A stretch of DNA of 64,000 nt from Pycnopodia helianthoides (lineage: Eukaryota > Echinodermata > Asteroidea > Forcipulatida > Asteriidae). Below the pieces are notes generated by a model, which searched no databases, was not told the origin of the DNA, and saw only the letters and a program-made list of their open reading frames with translations. Of this stretch, positions 1 to 11,989 are shown piece by piece. The stretch spans positions 7,302,700 through 7,366,699 of the forward strand of contig CM063245.1 of NCBI GenBank assembly GCA_032158295.1, in the 5' to 3' direction. The position numbers were made by a program, and so were the translations under genes. Position 1 is the stretch's first letter. Every line of letters begins with the position of its first letter.

Positions 1-589
1 GGCCTCTCAGGTACAGACTTAGCAATTTGACACCCAAATTAACTAGTTGCCGGAGGAATATTTCTACTCCAAGGTCTATAATTCATGAATGTCTTGCAGT
101 GAATGGGGCTTAATTTACTGGCATGAACTGCAAGGAACAAAATTCTTAGCAGTGAACCCCACTTGCTTTTGTGTGACTCCACCAATACATGTTCACTATA
201 CAGTAGTCTAAAGAAAGAAATAATACGCTGGAACTTACGCTATCGGGAAAAGTTACAAAAAGCCAACAGTGTGTAGAATTATAAAGATACAGAAGAATAA
301 AAACGACACTGCTTGTGTACTTAACTTCTTTATTTAATACAAAATTATACAGAGAAGCTTTGAAGCATGTCTTACCATGACGAACGCTAGATAAAAGAAA
401 AGACGACCAGTGGGCCGGCTAAGGTGGGCAAAGGAAGGTGCCCTTTGTGTGGTATCAGAGTTTAGTGTAGAAGCCTAGGGCTTAGAGAAATACGCAAATG
501 TAAGTTTAACAGGCGAGGGAGTCCATGAAGTGGACCACAACATTCATAACAGAAAGGAGTGTTTGTTCTAGCATAAAAAACCAACTTAC
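1..589. other. Intron downstream of the last visible GAA exon
   Basis: AT-rich noncoding sequence beginning with a consensus GTAAGT donor at 584-589 on the minus strand. I see no gene, repeat or mobile element in it. Confidence 0.5.
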
Positions 590-731
590 GTGGACAAGAT
601 TGTACCATCTTCCTTTGGGAAATGTTCCATTCACTGCAGTAGCTCCTTGTTCTAAGACTGGAGTGATAATAACAGCTGGGCCTAGCATGAATTGTCTGTC
701 CACATCATACAGCTTTGAATCATCAGGGAAT
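590..731 (-). CDS. GAA: GAA-like exon, C-terminal barrel side (LGPAVIITPVLEQG)
   Basis: 142-bp exon with acceptor TTGTTAG and donor GTAAGT. The first base completes a GAA codon with the exon at 7810-7958, giving EFPDD, then 46 further codons ending in NLVH at phase 0. The stretch FMLGPAVIITPVLEQGA matches the GH31 segment after the barrel that leads into the proximal beta-sheet domain. The following exons are outside the window. Confidence 0.9.
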
Positions 732-2050
732 CTAACAATTCACATACAAAAGGAAACATCTTTAAAAAGGATTGTTTTATTCCACACACAAAAATTGCTG
801 TGACTTGTTAGAAACTCTTTTCTTGGTAATATGTTTGTACACTCAAAGCAGACATTTATGAATTCTCTAGGAATGTTTGCTGAACATTGTACTTTATTCT
901 TTTACCACAAATGCTTATTAAATAAACAATTTCCCTTAATTACTGCTATGGCATCGTGCATAGATTATTTTACACCCAAATGTCCCTTGTGGTTTATCAC
1001 TTGATATTTGAAATAAAAAGTTGCATCCCCTTTAGGTGATCCCTCTGCTGCCGCTTCCTAGGTAGTAACACCCAGTCAGTTTCTCTTGAGGTTTAATACT
1101 TGGTAAATAATTCTTTTTACAAACAACCAGTAAAAATCAAGAATTAAGGTGGCTGTGTTTTTGACCTCAAACAAGGTTTCTGTTATGTCAGGGATTTTGT
1201 GCATGTTTGTAGGTACTTATAAACAGGAAACTGAACATTGTGGGGCAACTTGTAAATAACTAAATTTCAGACATATTATTATATTTCAGGACAAAAATAA
1301 AATTCTATTTAATTTTATCAACCATGAAGTTTTTAGTTTGCTTAAATTTAACACTTTCCTATTTTTTTGTCACTATATTTAGAATCTGCTTCATAATATG
1401 ATCATATCAAATTTGACTATAACAATAATATTCACTTAATATTGTCTATGCAAATGCCATGATAAAACTATGATTACTGTTCGAACGAAGAAGTTGGCGT
1501 TTTTCTGCATTTGTGGTTGTATTTTGTATCAGTATACTATAGTATACTCCATTAAACTTCTGCATACAGCTATTCAGCTTCATTGCATCCAATTGTGCTC
1601 TTCCAGACTGCTCAGCCAACCAAGCCTTCCACTGGTCCTTCAGAGTATGAGGTAACTTTTGTTACAAATCTCAACTCACGGTTTTTGATCTGAATCTTAA
1701 GCCTCAATGTACAGCCATGACAATTAGTCAGTACTCAGTAATGTATCTTCGTGGCATATGTCCCTACCGTTATGAAGATGAATGTAAACTGGACAGTGAA
1801 TTCTTGCAGAAATCGTGTGTTCATGTAGAGGAGATTGGTATATTGCATCGCCACTGCGATATTAGAAATATGGGAAACGAAAATGATGGAGAACACATGA
1901 GAAGAGCGCTGGTAAATGTGTCAAAGTTCTTCAACCAATTCCACCTAAGACTGCTACCTGTGACGCCAATCTCAAAGAACTACATGTACATAATTGCCAC
2001 CTATACATTTGTTAAATTCAAACTTTATTTATGTGACAGTCACAGCAGGT
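732..2050. other. Intron sequence without recognised content
   Basis: AT-rich. The open frames here, including those near 1470 and 1717, have no recognisable domain and are treated as chance. Confidence 0.4.
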
Positions 2051-2059
2051 TTCTTAGGC

Positions 2060-2900
2060 CAAAGAACATTAGATCTGGGTCAAAGCTCCAATCTCCTTTC
2101 AAAAGTGCCCAGGAGCGCACACGCCATGAACACTAAAACAACAGCTGTTTGTGATTTGATCTTGAATAAAGACTTGAACATCTTGACAGTGACTGAATTG
2201 TGTTTTAGGGGACATTTTCACAATAACTCCGTAATTGCTGATATAAACTCAGCTCTACCAAAATTCCATCTAATACATGAACAGCGGCAGACTCGAGGTG
2301 ATGGCCTTATTCGTCCAACATATCACTCATGTTTACAATTTACCCAAAACACCTCAGTAAAATTTGTAACTTTTGAACAAGTGGACATATTGGTTCGAGT
2401 CTCGACCCTCAATCGTTTTTAGAATACATGCCATATACAGGCTGCACCCATCATTGAAGTCAAACTTAGATCCAAATGACCTGAGGAATTACAGACCTAT
2501 TGCAAACCAGATGTTCATTGCTGAGAAGAACACAAGCAGTCTGCATTAATAATGACATTTCCGATGTAGCTACATTGAATTGTGGACAACCTCAAGGTTC
2601 GTGTGTTGGACCTGGACTATTCCCAATCTATACGTTACCACTTGGAGACATCATTGGTCGGCATAAACTGAATTACCACTTATATGCAGATGATACTCAG
2701 GTTTACATACCAGTGAAACCTGTACAGGCAGACATTAACTCGACGCTTCGAAGAATCGAACACTGCATGACGATGCCGTGTTTAAGTTGTGTGCCTTTAG
2801 ACCAACGAGAATATGTGACATATGGCTTGCTGGAAAATCTCAGGTGCAGAGCTGATACCAAAGGGTAGCCGGTTGAAGCAGTTATGGCCTGAAGGAGTGA
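2060..2900 (+). pseudogene. L2/CR1-type LINE relic: endonuclease end plus reverse transcriptase pieces
   Basis: At about 2130-2420 the frame reads like the start of an apurinic-like endonuclease of L2/CR1 LINEs (KTTAVCDLILNKDLNILTVTE, a decayed form of the TETWL motif, then FHLIHEQRQTRG). At 2460-2515 it jumps to the RT entry motif DLRNYRPIAN, and at 2575-2760 to the RT palm with QPQGSCVGPGLF and YHLYADDTQVY. The middle of the element, including motif A, is missing and the pieces lie in different frames, so it is dead. It is antisense to the host gene. Confidence 0.75.
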
Positions 2901-3289
2901 TGAATGTAGTAGTTAGGAGTGTTTATTTTGTATCAAGTGGTATCTGCCCTTTGCATCTAACATGTAGCTTAGAGAAGATTGTACTTCTCCAAAGCTTTGC
3001 TAGGCTCCCATCAGCTTATGACACTGTATGAATTTCTTGTAAGACACTTTTGTTGAGATGAATGAGGCCTACGTACATGTATGCGATGTGAACCATCAGA
3101 TTTTGGAATGACTACCATATTGGAACAGCATGTTGTTGTGAAGTCACCGGAGAAATTACTCCTTGTTGGAGCATGGATTGGATTTCCTTTTCCACTTGTG
3201 GTAGTAGTGGGTGTACAAACATACTGGCTTGGCTTCAGGGCACAGTGTTATGTGGTAGGGCATCGGGGGTTTCCAAGACCAGTGAACAG

Positions 3290-4400
3290 CCCACAGAATT
3301 CTGCTCTGAAGTCAGGGGTTGAAATCTGCTTTACCTTAGTTAACCAACAGCTCCTTGTATACCTGGAGGACAATGACCTTCTTTCTGAGTGCCAGTTCAG
3401 GTTTTGCTATTCCTGCTCAACCGGTGATCTGCTTTCCCTAATTACCCATCATTTTGGTATGGCCTTAGATCACAGGAGTGAGGCTTGTGTATTAGCATTG
3501 GACATCTCCAAAGCCTTCGACAAAGTATGGCATACTGGCCTGCTCCACAAGCTTCAGTCATATGGTGTGTCAGGCAAAATGTTATTTATAATCTCTGCTT
3601 TCCTTTCCAACTGCAAGTTGAAGGTTGTCCTTGAGGGTCAATCTTCTCCTACCCGTTTTATCAGTTCTAGTGATCCACCGGGCTCAGTACTTGGTCCTTA
3701 CTCGCTTTCTTGTTTGTATTAACGATTTGCTCAATGAAATTCTGTCTCAGATCGTCATGTATGCTGATGATTCAACCCTGTACTAAGTTTCCCCTAACTG
3801 TTCCAACACTTCTCGCTATGAGGTGGGTGTCTCACTGAATAATGATTTAGAGAGCATGCTTAAGTGTAAGAACAATTGGCTAGTAACCTTAATGCTACTC
3901 TCTACCTGTATAAGCCAACTATACGTTCCCTAATGGAGTACTGTTGTCACATTTGGGTTAAAGATTCTGCCTGTCATTAATCTTTACTAGATGGAGTGCG
4001 GAAGCGTATTGTTAATCTTGCTGGTGAAGTGTTTGGGTCAACATTACATTCTCTTTCCCCCAGAGGTCTGTAGCCAGCCTCTGTCTTTTCTAATGTGCCA
4101 CTAGTGTGTCTGACCTGGTCCTCCTATCAGGTTGTTTGAGCATGAAACCAAGCTTTCTGCTTGTTCTCACCCTTGCCTTTGCTCTTGCATACTCTTGCTT
4201 TGCTGAGATGTAAAACAAACAGTCACTCCAACAGCTTTAGTCTATGTACTGCATCTCTTTGAAACTCCTTGCCTGGTGCATGTTTCCCTCGATCCTACAA
4301 TGTAGACTGTTTTAAGAGGAATATATTCTTACCTTCAACTCCCCCTACTTATTTTCATCTCAAATGTTTCCTTTTTGTAGCCCCTTACAAAGAGTGTCTT
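3290..4400 (+). pseudogene. Jockey-like LINE reverse transcriptase relic
   Basis: An open stretch to 3722 carries STGDLLSLITHHF and LDISKAFDKVWHTGLL (motif A), then a degenerate GSVLGP. After a frameshift comes NDLLNE and MYADDSTLY (motif C, about 3725-3785). Further frames down to about 4400 still show the C-terminal landmarks YCCHIW and NSLPGACFPRSYNVDCFK with several stops. It is a different LINE lineage from the L2-like relic just upstream; whether it inserted into that relic cannot be decided here. Confidence 0.7.
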
Positions 4401-4539
4401 TTAGCTTTGTTTGGGCAAACTTGCATCATTTTTTTTTTAAACCCTCATTCACTCTTTTGATGAGGCCAAAATTAATACATACTCATTTACTGAGGCGTGA
4501 ACATGTTTGGTTTTGAATGACATTAGAGGTGCTCAGTGA

Positions 4540-5480
4540 TTTCCCTCTCAGAGTATTGAAGTTTGGCAGTCAGCATACCAGGGACCGGTAATGGTGTGCC
4601 GCCTGGACCACAAGGTGATTGAGTTGTCCCTATAAGTTGTACATTGACTGGCCAGGGAACTGTGCAACTGATGATAAAGAGGGTTGCGCCTGTGTCCAGT
4701 TTGAAGCAGGTGTGATGTCCATCAGCAGTGATGAAAGCACTCCAAAATTCGCTGTTAGTGTTACTTGCAACTTTGCCAAGGAATGGTAAATCACCATCAA
4801 GTGCATCTTAGACTTCATGTACTTTCATGGTGGTGTACCTGGCTGCATTACCACTTACGCACACTGACTTGAAATAACCCTTTTTGGAGCAGTTGTCATA
4901 CGTGTCATCTTTTGCTGGGCAAGTTTTGTCGAGGATGGCTTGCTCTACCACACCACCTACAACTGCCAGATTATGAATTTGGTTTTCTAGTGTGCTGCTG
5001 GGGGCGAGTGTGTCCCTTTGATTTGGGTTTGTCATATTTGTGGGAAGTAGATGTGTTTAGAAACATGATCAATGCTAGTAGGAAGTGGCTTTGATGTCAC
5101 TATGTACTATGTTACGACTTCTGGCAGCAACAAAGCTAGATTGCTTTGGTCAGATCAAGGTCAGCTTTAATTTGGAGAGAGACGGACAGTTTATCACAAC
5201 AACTCTGTCTCTGATGAGACTCTCTTTTATTTCACCATGACAGTTGCAGCCAGTCCATACAAATCCTGTATGGCAACTGTTTGCATTTATTAATTCTAGA
5301 CCTCTCCACGATTACATTGCGTCTGCCTTCATAATGCTTATCGAGAGCTGCTTTTACTTCATCAAAGGTGGCTGTTTCCTTTTTAATACTTAATGCAACT
5401 ATGATGTCATCCGCACATTCTCCCATGGAATATAGAAGAGAGAACAACTTAGTTGCCTTTTTTGATGAGGCCGAAAGCAA
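4540..5480 (-). pseudogene. Ty3/Gypsy gag-protease relic
   Basis: Minus-strand pieces in order: a Gag capsid segment at 5232-5480 (LLYSMGECADDIIVAL, RRNVIVERSRINK), a retroviral-type zinc knuckle at about 4870-4935 (CPAKDDTYDNCSKKG, second Cys lost), and an aspartic protease start at about 4660-4790 with FKLDTGAT in another frame. Order and spacing match the gag-protease junction of Gypsy elements. No RT, integrase or LTR was found nearby. Frameshifts and the damaged knuckle make it a dead fragment. Confidence 0.65.
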
Positions 5481-5526
5481 TTCTGTAGCTTGAACCTATT
5501 GACCCATTTTTGATAAAGCTCAATCT

Positions 5527-5771
5527 GGGCCCATTTTCAGGCTCTGCTTACCGTAAGCACAGCACTGGCGCTTACGGACACAGGCTCCACACTTATGCCA
5601 AGCGTATTTCACAGGTTAGCAGGAACTTTTTGCTTGTGCGCATGCCTTCTCCGCTACTATGCATTCTTAGCTTACAATGCTAGCGCAGAAGTTTGGCGCT
5701 CGCCCTGTAAGCGAAGAATGATGATCGCAAGTGTAGAAATTGGCAGAATGCAGAGCCATGAAATTGGGCCC
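5527..5771. mobile_element. Short inverted-repeat transposon with GGGCCC ends
   Basis: About 245 bp bounded by inverted ends of about 21 bp: GGGCCCATTTTCAGGCTCTG on the left and the complement of GGGCCCAATTTCATGGCTCT on the right. No coding capacity. The extreme ends may be C(A/T)GGGCCC, which would fit a hAT-type end, but no target duplication is clear. Confidence 0.6.
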
Positions 5772-7192
5772 TGGTGTGGTCCTTTCCACCTTCAAACTTC
5801 CCTGGCAATGAATGGTAGATAAGTCAGGGTGTCTTCCATGTTGTCGATTTTTACTTCAGAACTGCCGCCACCACCATGTAATAATCGGGATAATTGACAG
5901 AGACAGTGGAGAGTAACTTGTAGTGCATGTAAAGCTTAAACTGTTTCCTTACATAGGCGACTTTAGTCTCAGTTGACTGCATTCAAACCCACTTTGCCTT
6001 AACATTGGCGAATTTAGTCAACCAAGCTTACACAAAAAAGGCACTCAAGCCTTAGCACAAAGGCCATTTGTAGTTATTTTTGTCTGTGCTCACCCTCCAT
6101 ACCCCAAACTTACCATCATTGGAAAGAGAGAGATGTGATCTTTTAAATTATGGTAAAGTACAATTAAGTTCCTGTTATGCAATCCCTTTGAATTGGAGTG
6201 GAAAGATCTGAAATGCCAAACAGCTATGAAGTGCCATATAGTTGTGTTAAAATTTACCAATCACACTGAGGAAACAAAGACCAAGAACTTGGACAGTTAT
6301 TGGCTGGTCACAATAATTTTTTGATTATATGAAAAGGAATTCAATAAGGAAGACATCTTTTTATTACTTATTTTAATGTAAAACACTATCTTCAAGGAGA
6401 CAATAGAGTTTTAAAAATGGCCTTTGAACAAAAGCTTTCCGCTGTGTAAAAGTGTGTGCTTTACCCTTAGGTGGTCAAACAATGGGGTCAGCAGCTGTTG
6501 GTTATGTCAAAACATTTCGGTAACGAGAGGGTTAATTGTGTGCTTTTAAGATAACCGACTCCCAGCATGCAGCCTGTATACATGTGCTTGTACAGTGAAA
6601 AAATGCAATAATAAACAATAAAGTCTTCACTTTATTTACCATCAAGAAAACTTACATGCAGTGTTTGTTATTTACAAACACCAAATAACTAGTTTTGTGA
6701 GTGTTCATCGAGCAAAATTTTGTTGTCAGAATGTACATCATTAGCTTCATAGATATTTCTGGTACATTTTTTATTTGGTTCATAAGCGGTTCATTAAACT
6801 TTTGTTTTAAAAGTGGACATCCTAAACCAGTTGACTATGGCATTTCTCCAACTTTTACTGTACAAACCTTGGTTAAGTTTCCGGTTAAAAATCTAATGTT
6901 TTTTATGATGGTTGAATGATGTTGTCAAATTAAACCATGACTGAAGGAAATAAAGAAAACAAACATAGTGATCATTGGCACTGGGATTTTGCTTTTTTGC
7001 AAGTATAACTTGCATAAAAGCATAATTAGGCTGTCATCTCAGGCAAGAAGCCACTGCCTACAATTACCCACGGTACACTGAAATCTCACACTTATCCCAG
7101 TGCTGTTAACAATAGAAATAATTGAGGCAGTCACTTGATCTAAGATGTCTTTTTTTCCAGTGCCTTTTGTCCCAGACCAATGAAGTGTGACC
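5772..7192. other. Intron sequence without recognised content
   Basis: AT-rich noncoding sequence; no domain or clear repeat seen. Confidence 0.4.
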
Positions 7193-7478
7193 TTAACTCG
7201 TTGACTGCCGGTCATAGATTCGTAGGGCGTTCCCATTTGCCAAGTGCAGTGCGCATGCGTGCATACCAAATAGCTACTATACACACAAAAAATTGAACAT
7301 ACACATTCTAAGGATGTCCTCACCACTGCCAGAAGCGTATTTGTTGCGTGCTCAGTGATGCCAGTGTATTTAAATAACAATACAAAGCCCTTTCATTCTC
7401 TATGAGAATGCTCGTAGTGGCAGAAGCGGTTACACCTGTTACTATGAATATACTCGTAGGCGGCAGTCAACGTGTTAA
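7193..7478. mobile_element. piggyBac-like nonautonomous element (TTAA target sites)
   Basis: A 278-bp segment (7197-7474) lies between two TTAA sites (7193-7196 and 7475-7478). Its ends are inverted: CTCGTTGACTGCCGG on the left, complement of CACGTTGACTGCCGC on the right. TTAA duplication and this type of end are typical of piggyBac elements. It has no transposase. Confidence 0.7.
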
Positions 7479-7809
7479 TGAGTGCTTACATGTATGCTAC
7501 ACAATGACCCTTCCAAGGGAGTCAACATAATGAACACTGAAACAAACTGTTCCAAGTACATTGCGTCAACCATCAATACAAACAGACAAAACAAAAACTT
7601 GTTTACAACCTTTCCGAGTCTGTGTATTAAAAATATTTTCATTGATAACAAGTCCTCTGGCTTGAGGTGGTTTTGTAAAACCTCATTTTGAAAACCCTGA
7701 GAAACAAATAAACCATGTTTGGTTTGCTGCTTCCATACACGTAGTTTGATGCATTAAAAGACATTTCTTGTACATAACTATATGTAAACCTAAAAAGACT
7801 AATACTTAC

Positions 7810-7958
7810 TCAAAAAACAAAGGCCTTGCAACTGTGCTCCCTTTGACATGTGCTAAATGGAACATTGTGTAGATATAGGGCAGAAGAGCATATCTTAAGT
7901 GTAATGCCTGTCTTGTAGATGATTGCATATCATCACTAAATGCTGTAGGGTCCTGGTC
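7810..7958 (-). CDS. GAA: GAA-like exon (DQDPTAF...ARPLFF)
   Basis: 149-bp exon with acceptor CAACTGCAG and donor GTAAGT. It starts in phase 0 and ends with GA of a split Glu codon. It encodes the conserved GH31 segment [17 protein letters not shown] followed by [10 protein letters not shown], the barrel's last part. Confidence 0.93.
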
Positions 7959-8077
7959 CTGCAGTTGATCAAACCAGGGTATATATAATACAGTAACAAA
8001 ACACATCATTTTCAATTGACAAAAATATCACATTGCGATAGATAAGACATATTATTAAGGCAAATTAAATAGTGGCA

Positions 8078-8209
8078 ACGAGGTCTTAAACAGCTGTTTC
8101 AAACCGACAGGGTCATTGCTGTGTGTGTGTAAAGGACTAAGCCTAAAGTACAGTCCTTTATGCCAAGACCCTGCAATGTTTTAAACAGCCGTTTAAGACT
8201 CAATCACTA
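8078..8209. repeat. Short hairpin-type inverted-repeat element
   Basis: The left arm (GAGGTCTTAAACAGCTGTTT) is the near-perfect complement of the right end (AAACAGCCGTTTAAGACTC); the inner parts, including AGGGTC and AAAGGACT, also pair. This is a foldback of about 130 bp with no coding capacity. Confidence 0.65.
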
Positions 8210-8570
8210 CTCTTTTATTTACATTCACAATTGCCCTTTTTTTTAAGTGTAATTATGTAGGAAAATCTGCAAAACTTTTCTGTAAATTGTCAAGGCTCTG
8301 TTCTGTCAAAATGCATGCAGCGCTCAACAATTTTGCAAACAGATTATACATCGAGTATATATTGATTTTGGGCCCATAAAAGCTTCTGCGCAACCACATG
8401 TCTCTACTACACATTTAAACATGGTCATGTGATCTCCTCTCAGACAATCAGCGTAGATGAACTGTCTGGCGTATTTATGAATATCTAATACATTACCACA
8501 GCATGTGGATAATTATATAACAATATATGAGCTTGTTCGAAAAGGTTCACATTTATTTACTCCGTAATTA

Positions 8571-9900
<1,330 letters not shown>

Positions 9901-9945
9901 GAGGCACAGGTTGAGTAAAAAAAAGCATACACCACACAAAAAACG

Positions 9946-10560
9946 TTGATTGTCACAGTTGGTAAATGCTTCCAAACTGACAATGAAGAGGAGACAAAAA
10001 CAGCCATCATTAAAACAGCAGCTTCACTCATAGTTAATGATATTAAGTGTCTTAATTTGAAGAAAACTGAATTCCCTTTGCTCAAAGAAATTACATCACA
10101 TCATGAGCTGCAAGAATTTCTTGAACTCATCTGTTAGACAAATTGTTGCAGGCCAAAATATCATATCTTCACTACGTCCAAGCACGGAGGAATAAGGTGT
10201 GTTCTTATTCCTCCATGGTCCAAGATCATCAAAGATGCCTTTCCAGCTTGGCATGAGATTATACAATGTTCACAAGTTTGGTTCAGGTCAGCTGATAGAC
10301 ATTGTGCACAGGCTTGGCATACCTGAAAGTCAAAAAGAGATCATGGACTACAAAGTGTACACACATACATAGACTCTACTAACAACACATGTGCAGCATC
10401 AATGGCAGTCCTATAGAGAAGCAGATTGTGCAACACATTGGTGACAACATGGGTCATGATTTGATAAATTTAGAGTGAGGGAAAGTCAGTTTTTCATGCC
10501 ATGGGGTACATCAAAGTTACCACACCAGAAAATGGGTAGATCAAAGTTACCACACCAGAA
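9946..10560 (+). pseudogene. N-terminal fragment of an uncharacterised multi-copy invertebrate protein family
   Basis: I do not know a function for this family. The first frame (to 10137) reads KTAASLIVNDIKCLNLKK and LLKEITSHHELQEFLELI. After a frame change near 10135 it continues with RQIVAGQNIISSLRPSTEE, then FQLGMRLYNVHKFGSGQLID and LGIPESQKEIMDY, and later the DN..H...FHAMGYI pattern near 10440-10510. From memory, this order is that of the N-terminal half of large uncharacterised proteins common in corals, amphioxus, echinoderms and hemichordates, whose C-terminal half looks like that at 50620-53640. Frameshifts, stops and an inserted hairpin (10184-10214) show it is broken. Confidence 0.55.
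10184..10214. repeat. Short perfect hairpin inside the pseudogene
   Basis: An 11-bp arm, GGAGGAATAAG, and its complement CTTATTCCTCC are separated by about 7 bases. It sits exactly where the protein similarity is interrupted, so it may be an insertion or repair scar. Confidence 0.6.
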
Positions 10561-11172
10561 AATGCCAATCAACTTGAAGTTTATTAGAATAGGAAGATGC
10601 ATCGAAAACGAATTGTAAAGAGTGAAATTATTTCAGATGTGTAAGGTCTGCAACATTATGTGCCTCAACAAACAAATGCACTGCTGGACACTAAGCTAAT
10701 AAAGTATGAAGAACAGATCCATTTCAGTAGATGCAGCTGTCCAAGACTGGTATAATAGATTGGTAGAAGGCAGAACCATTAATTCAAGTCTTCGGAACCA
10801 ATTTCCTATTTGCATTTAACTTGTCTAGTTCAATTCAAAATATTTAAAAACTGTCAATCATCAAAGATGCAAAAAATGGTTAGACGATTGACAGTTCTTA
10901 CAAATGTAAAAACCATATAAAATATTGAAAAAATCATATTTACCACTCAATTGGTGATTTAAGTATGCTCTTTCAATGCGTAGATTTGAAATAAATCTAA
11001 GATCATGGGTATGATGTTTGTGCTTCACGAGCTAATTTAAAGATCCAATTATTAAGTTAATTAAATCTTGCAATGATGAGCCCAAGCTTTCATCTTGTGC
11101 ATTACTTTGTCTGGCAGCCCGCTGACCGGGTGGTATGTCGTACACTAGCCGGACTGTCCCCCACTTGCTCAT

Positions 11173-11200
11173 CTTGCTAAATCCATGGGGATTTAGCAAG
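11173..11200. repeat. 12-bp stem perfect hairpin
   Basis: CTTGCTAAATCC, a four-base ATGG loop, then the exact complement. The context is noncoding. Confidence 0.6.
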
Positions 11201-11439
11201 GATAAGACAAAAAGTACACAATAGGCCTACCCATCACTCTCCAGGCCGTGCATTATCTGGCCCAACGGAAGACCAACGTGTCCGTAATCCACGCAAAGAA
11301 TTACAGACATGGGATTATTTTATGCTTTATGTGAACACGAAATTCATTACATTGCATTGTCAGTGACGGATATCTGTCACTCACACGTCGACTTTTCTTG
11401 GCACTCTGTCAAGTTGTTTCACTGACAAGTTGTGAAGCT

Positions 11440-11940
11440 GTTGAGTTGTCAGACCTGTGAGTTGTCGACTGTGAGTTGTCAGACCTGTTGAGTTGTCAGA
11501 CCTGTTGAGTTGTCAGACCTGTTGAGTTGTCAGACCTTAGTTGTCAGACCTGTTGAGTTGTCAGACCTGTTGAGTTGTCAGACCTGTTGAGTTGTCAGAC
11601 CTGTTGAGTTGTCAGACCTGTTGAGTTGTCAGACCTGTTGAGTTGTCAGACCTGTTGAGTTGTCAGACCTGTTGAGTTGTCAGACCTGTTGAGTTGTCAG
11701 ACCTGTTGAGTTGTCAGACCTGTTGAGTTGTCAGACCTGTTGAGTTGTCAGACCTGTAGTTGTCAGACCTGTTGAGTTGTCAGACCTGTTGAGTTGTCAG
11801 ACCTGTTGAGTTGTCAGACCTGTTGAGTTGTCAGACCTGTTGAGTTGTCAGACCTGTTGAGTTGTCAGACCTGTTGAGTTGTCAGACCTGTTGAGTTGTC
11901 AGACCTTGTTGAGTTGTCAGACCTGTTATGTCAGACTGTC
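11440..11940. repeat. 17-bp minisatellite, about 28 copies
   Basis: Near-identical copies of TTGAGTTGTCAGACCTG run in tandem with a few shortened units (near 11530 and 11757). The array abuts the DIRS relic at 11990; on the minus strand the last coding-like residues run straight into the repeat. Confidence 0.95.
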
Positions 11941-11989
11941 CGACTGTCAATTGTGCGACAATCAAGTTGCCTGAACTCCTCTGAAACCA

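Noticed and set aside
1717..2136. 139-codon open frame as a gene
   Set aside because: No domain, and it overlaps the start of the L2-like relic; plausible by chance in this length.
11440..11940. CRISPR-like array
   Set aside because: 17-bp head-to-tail minisatellite without spacers.
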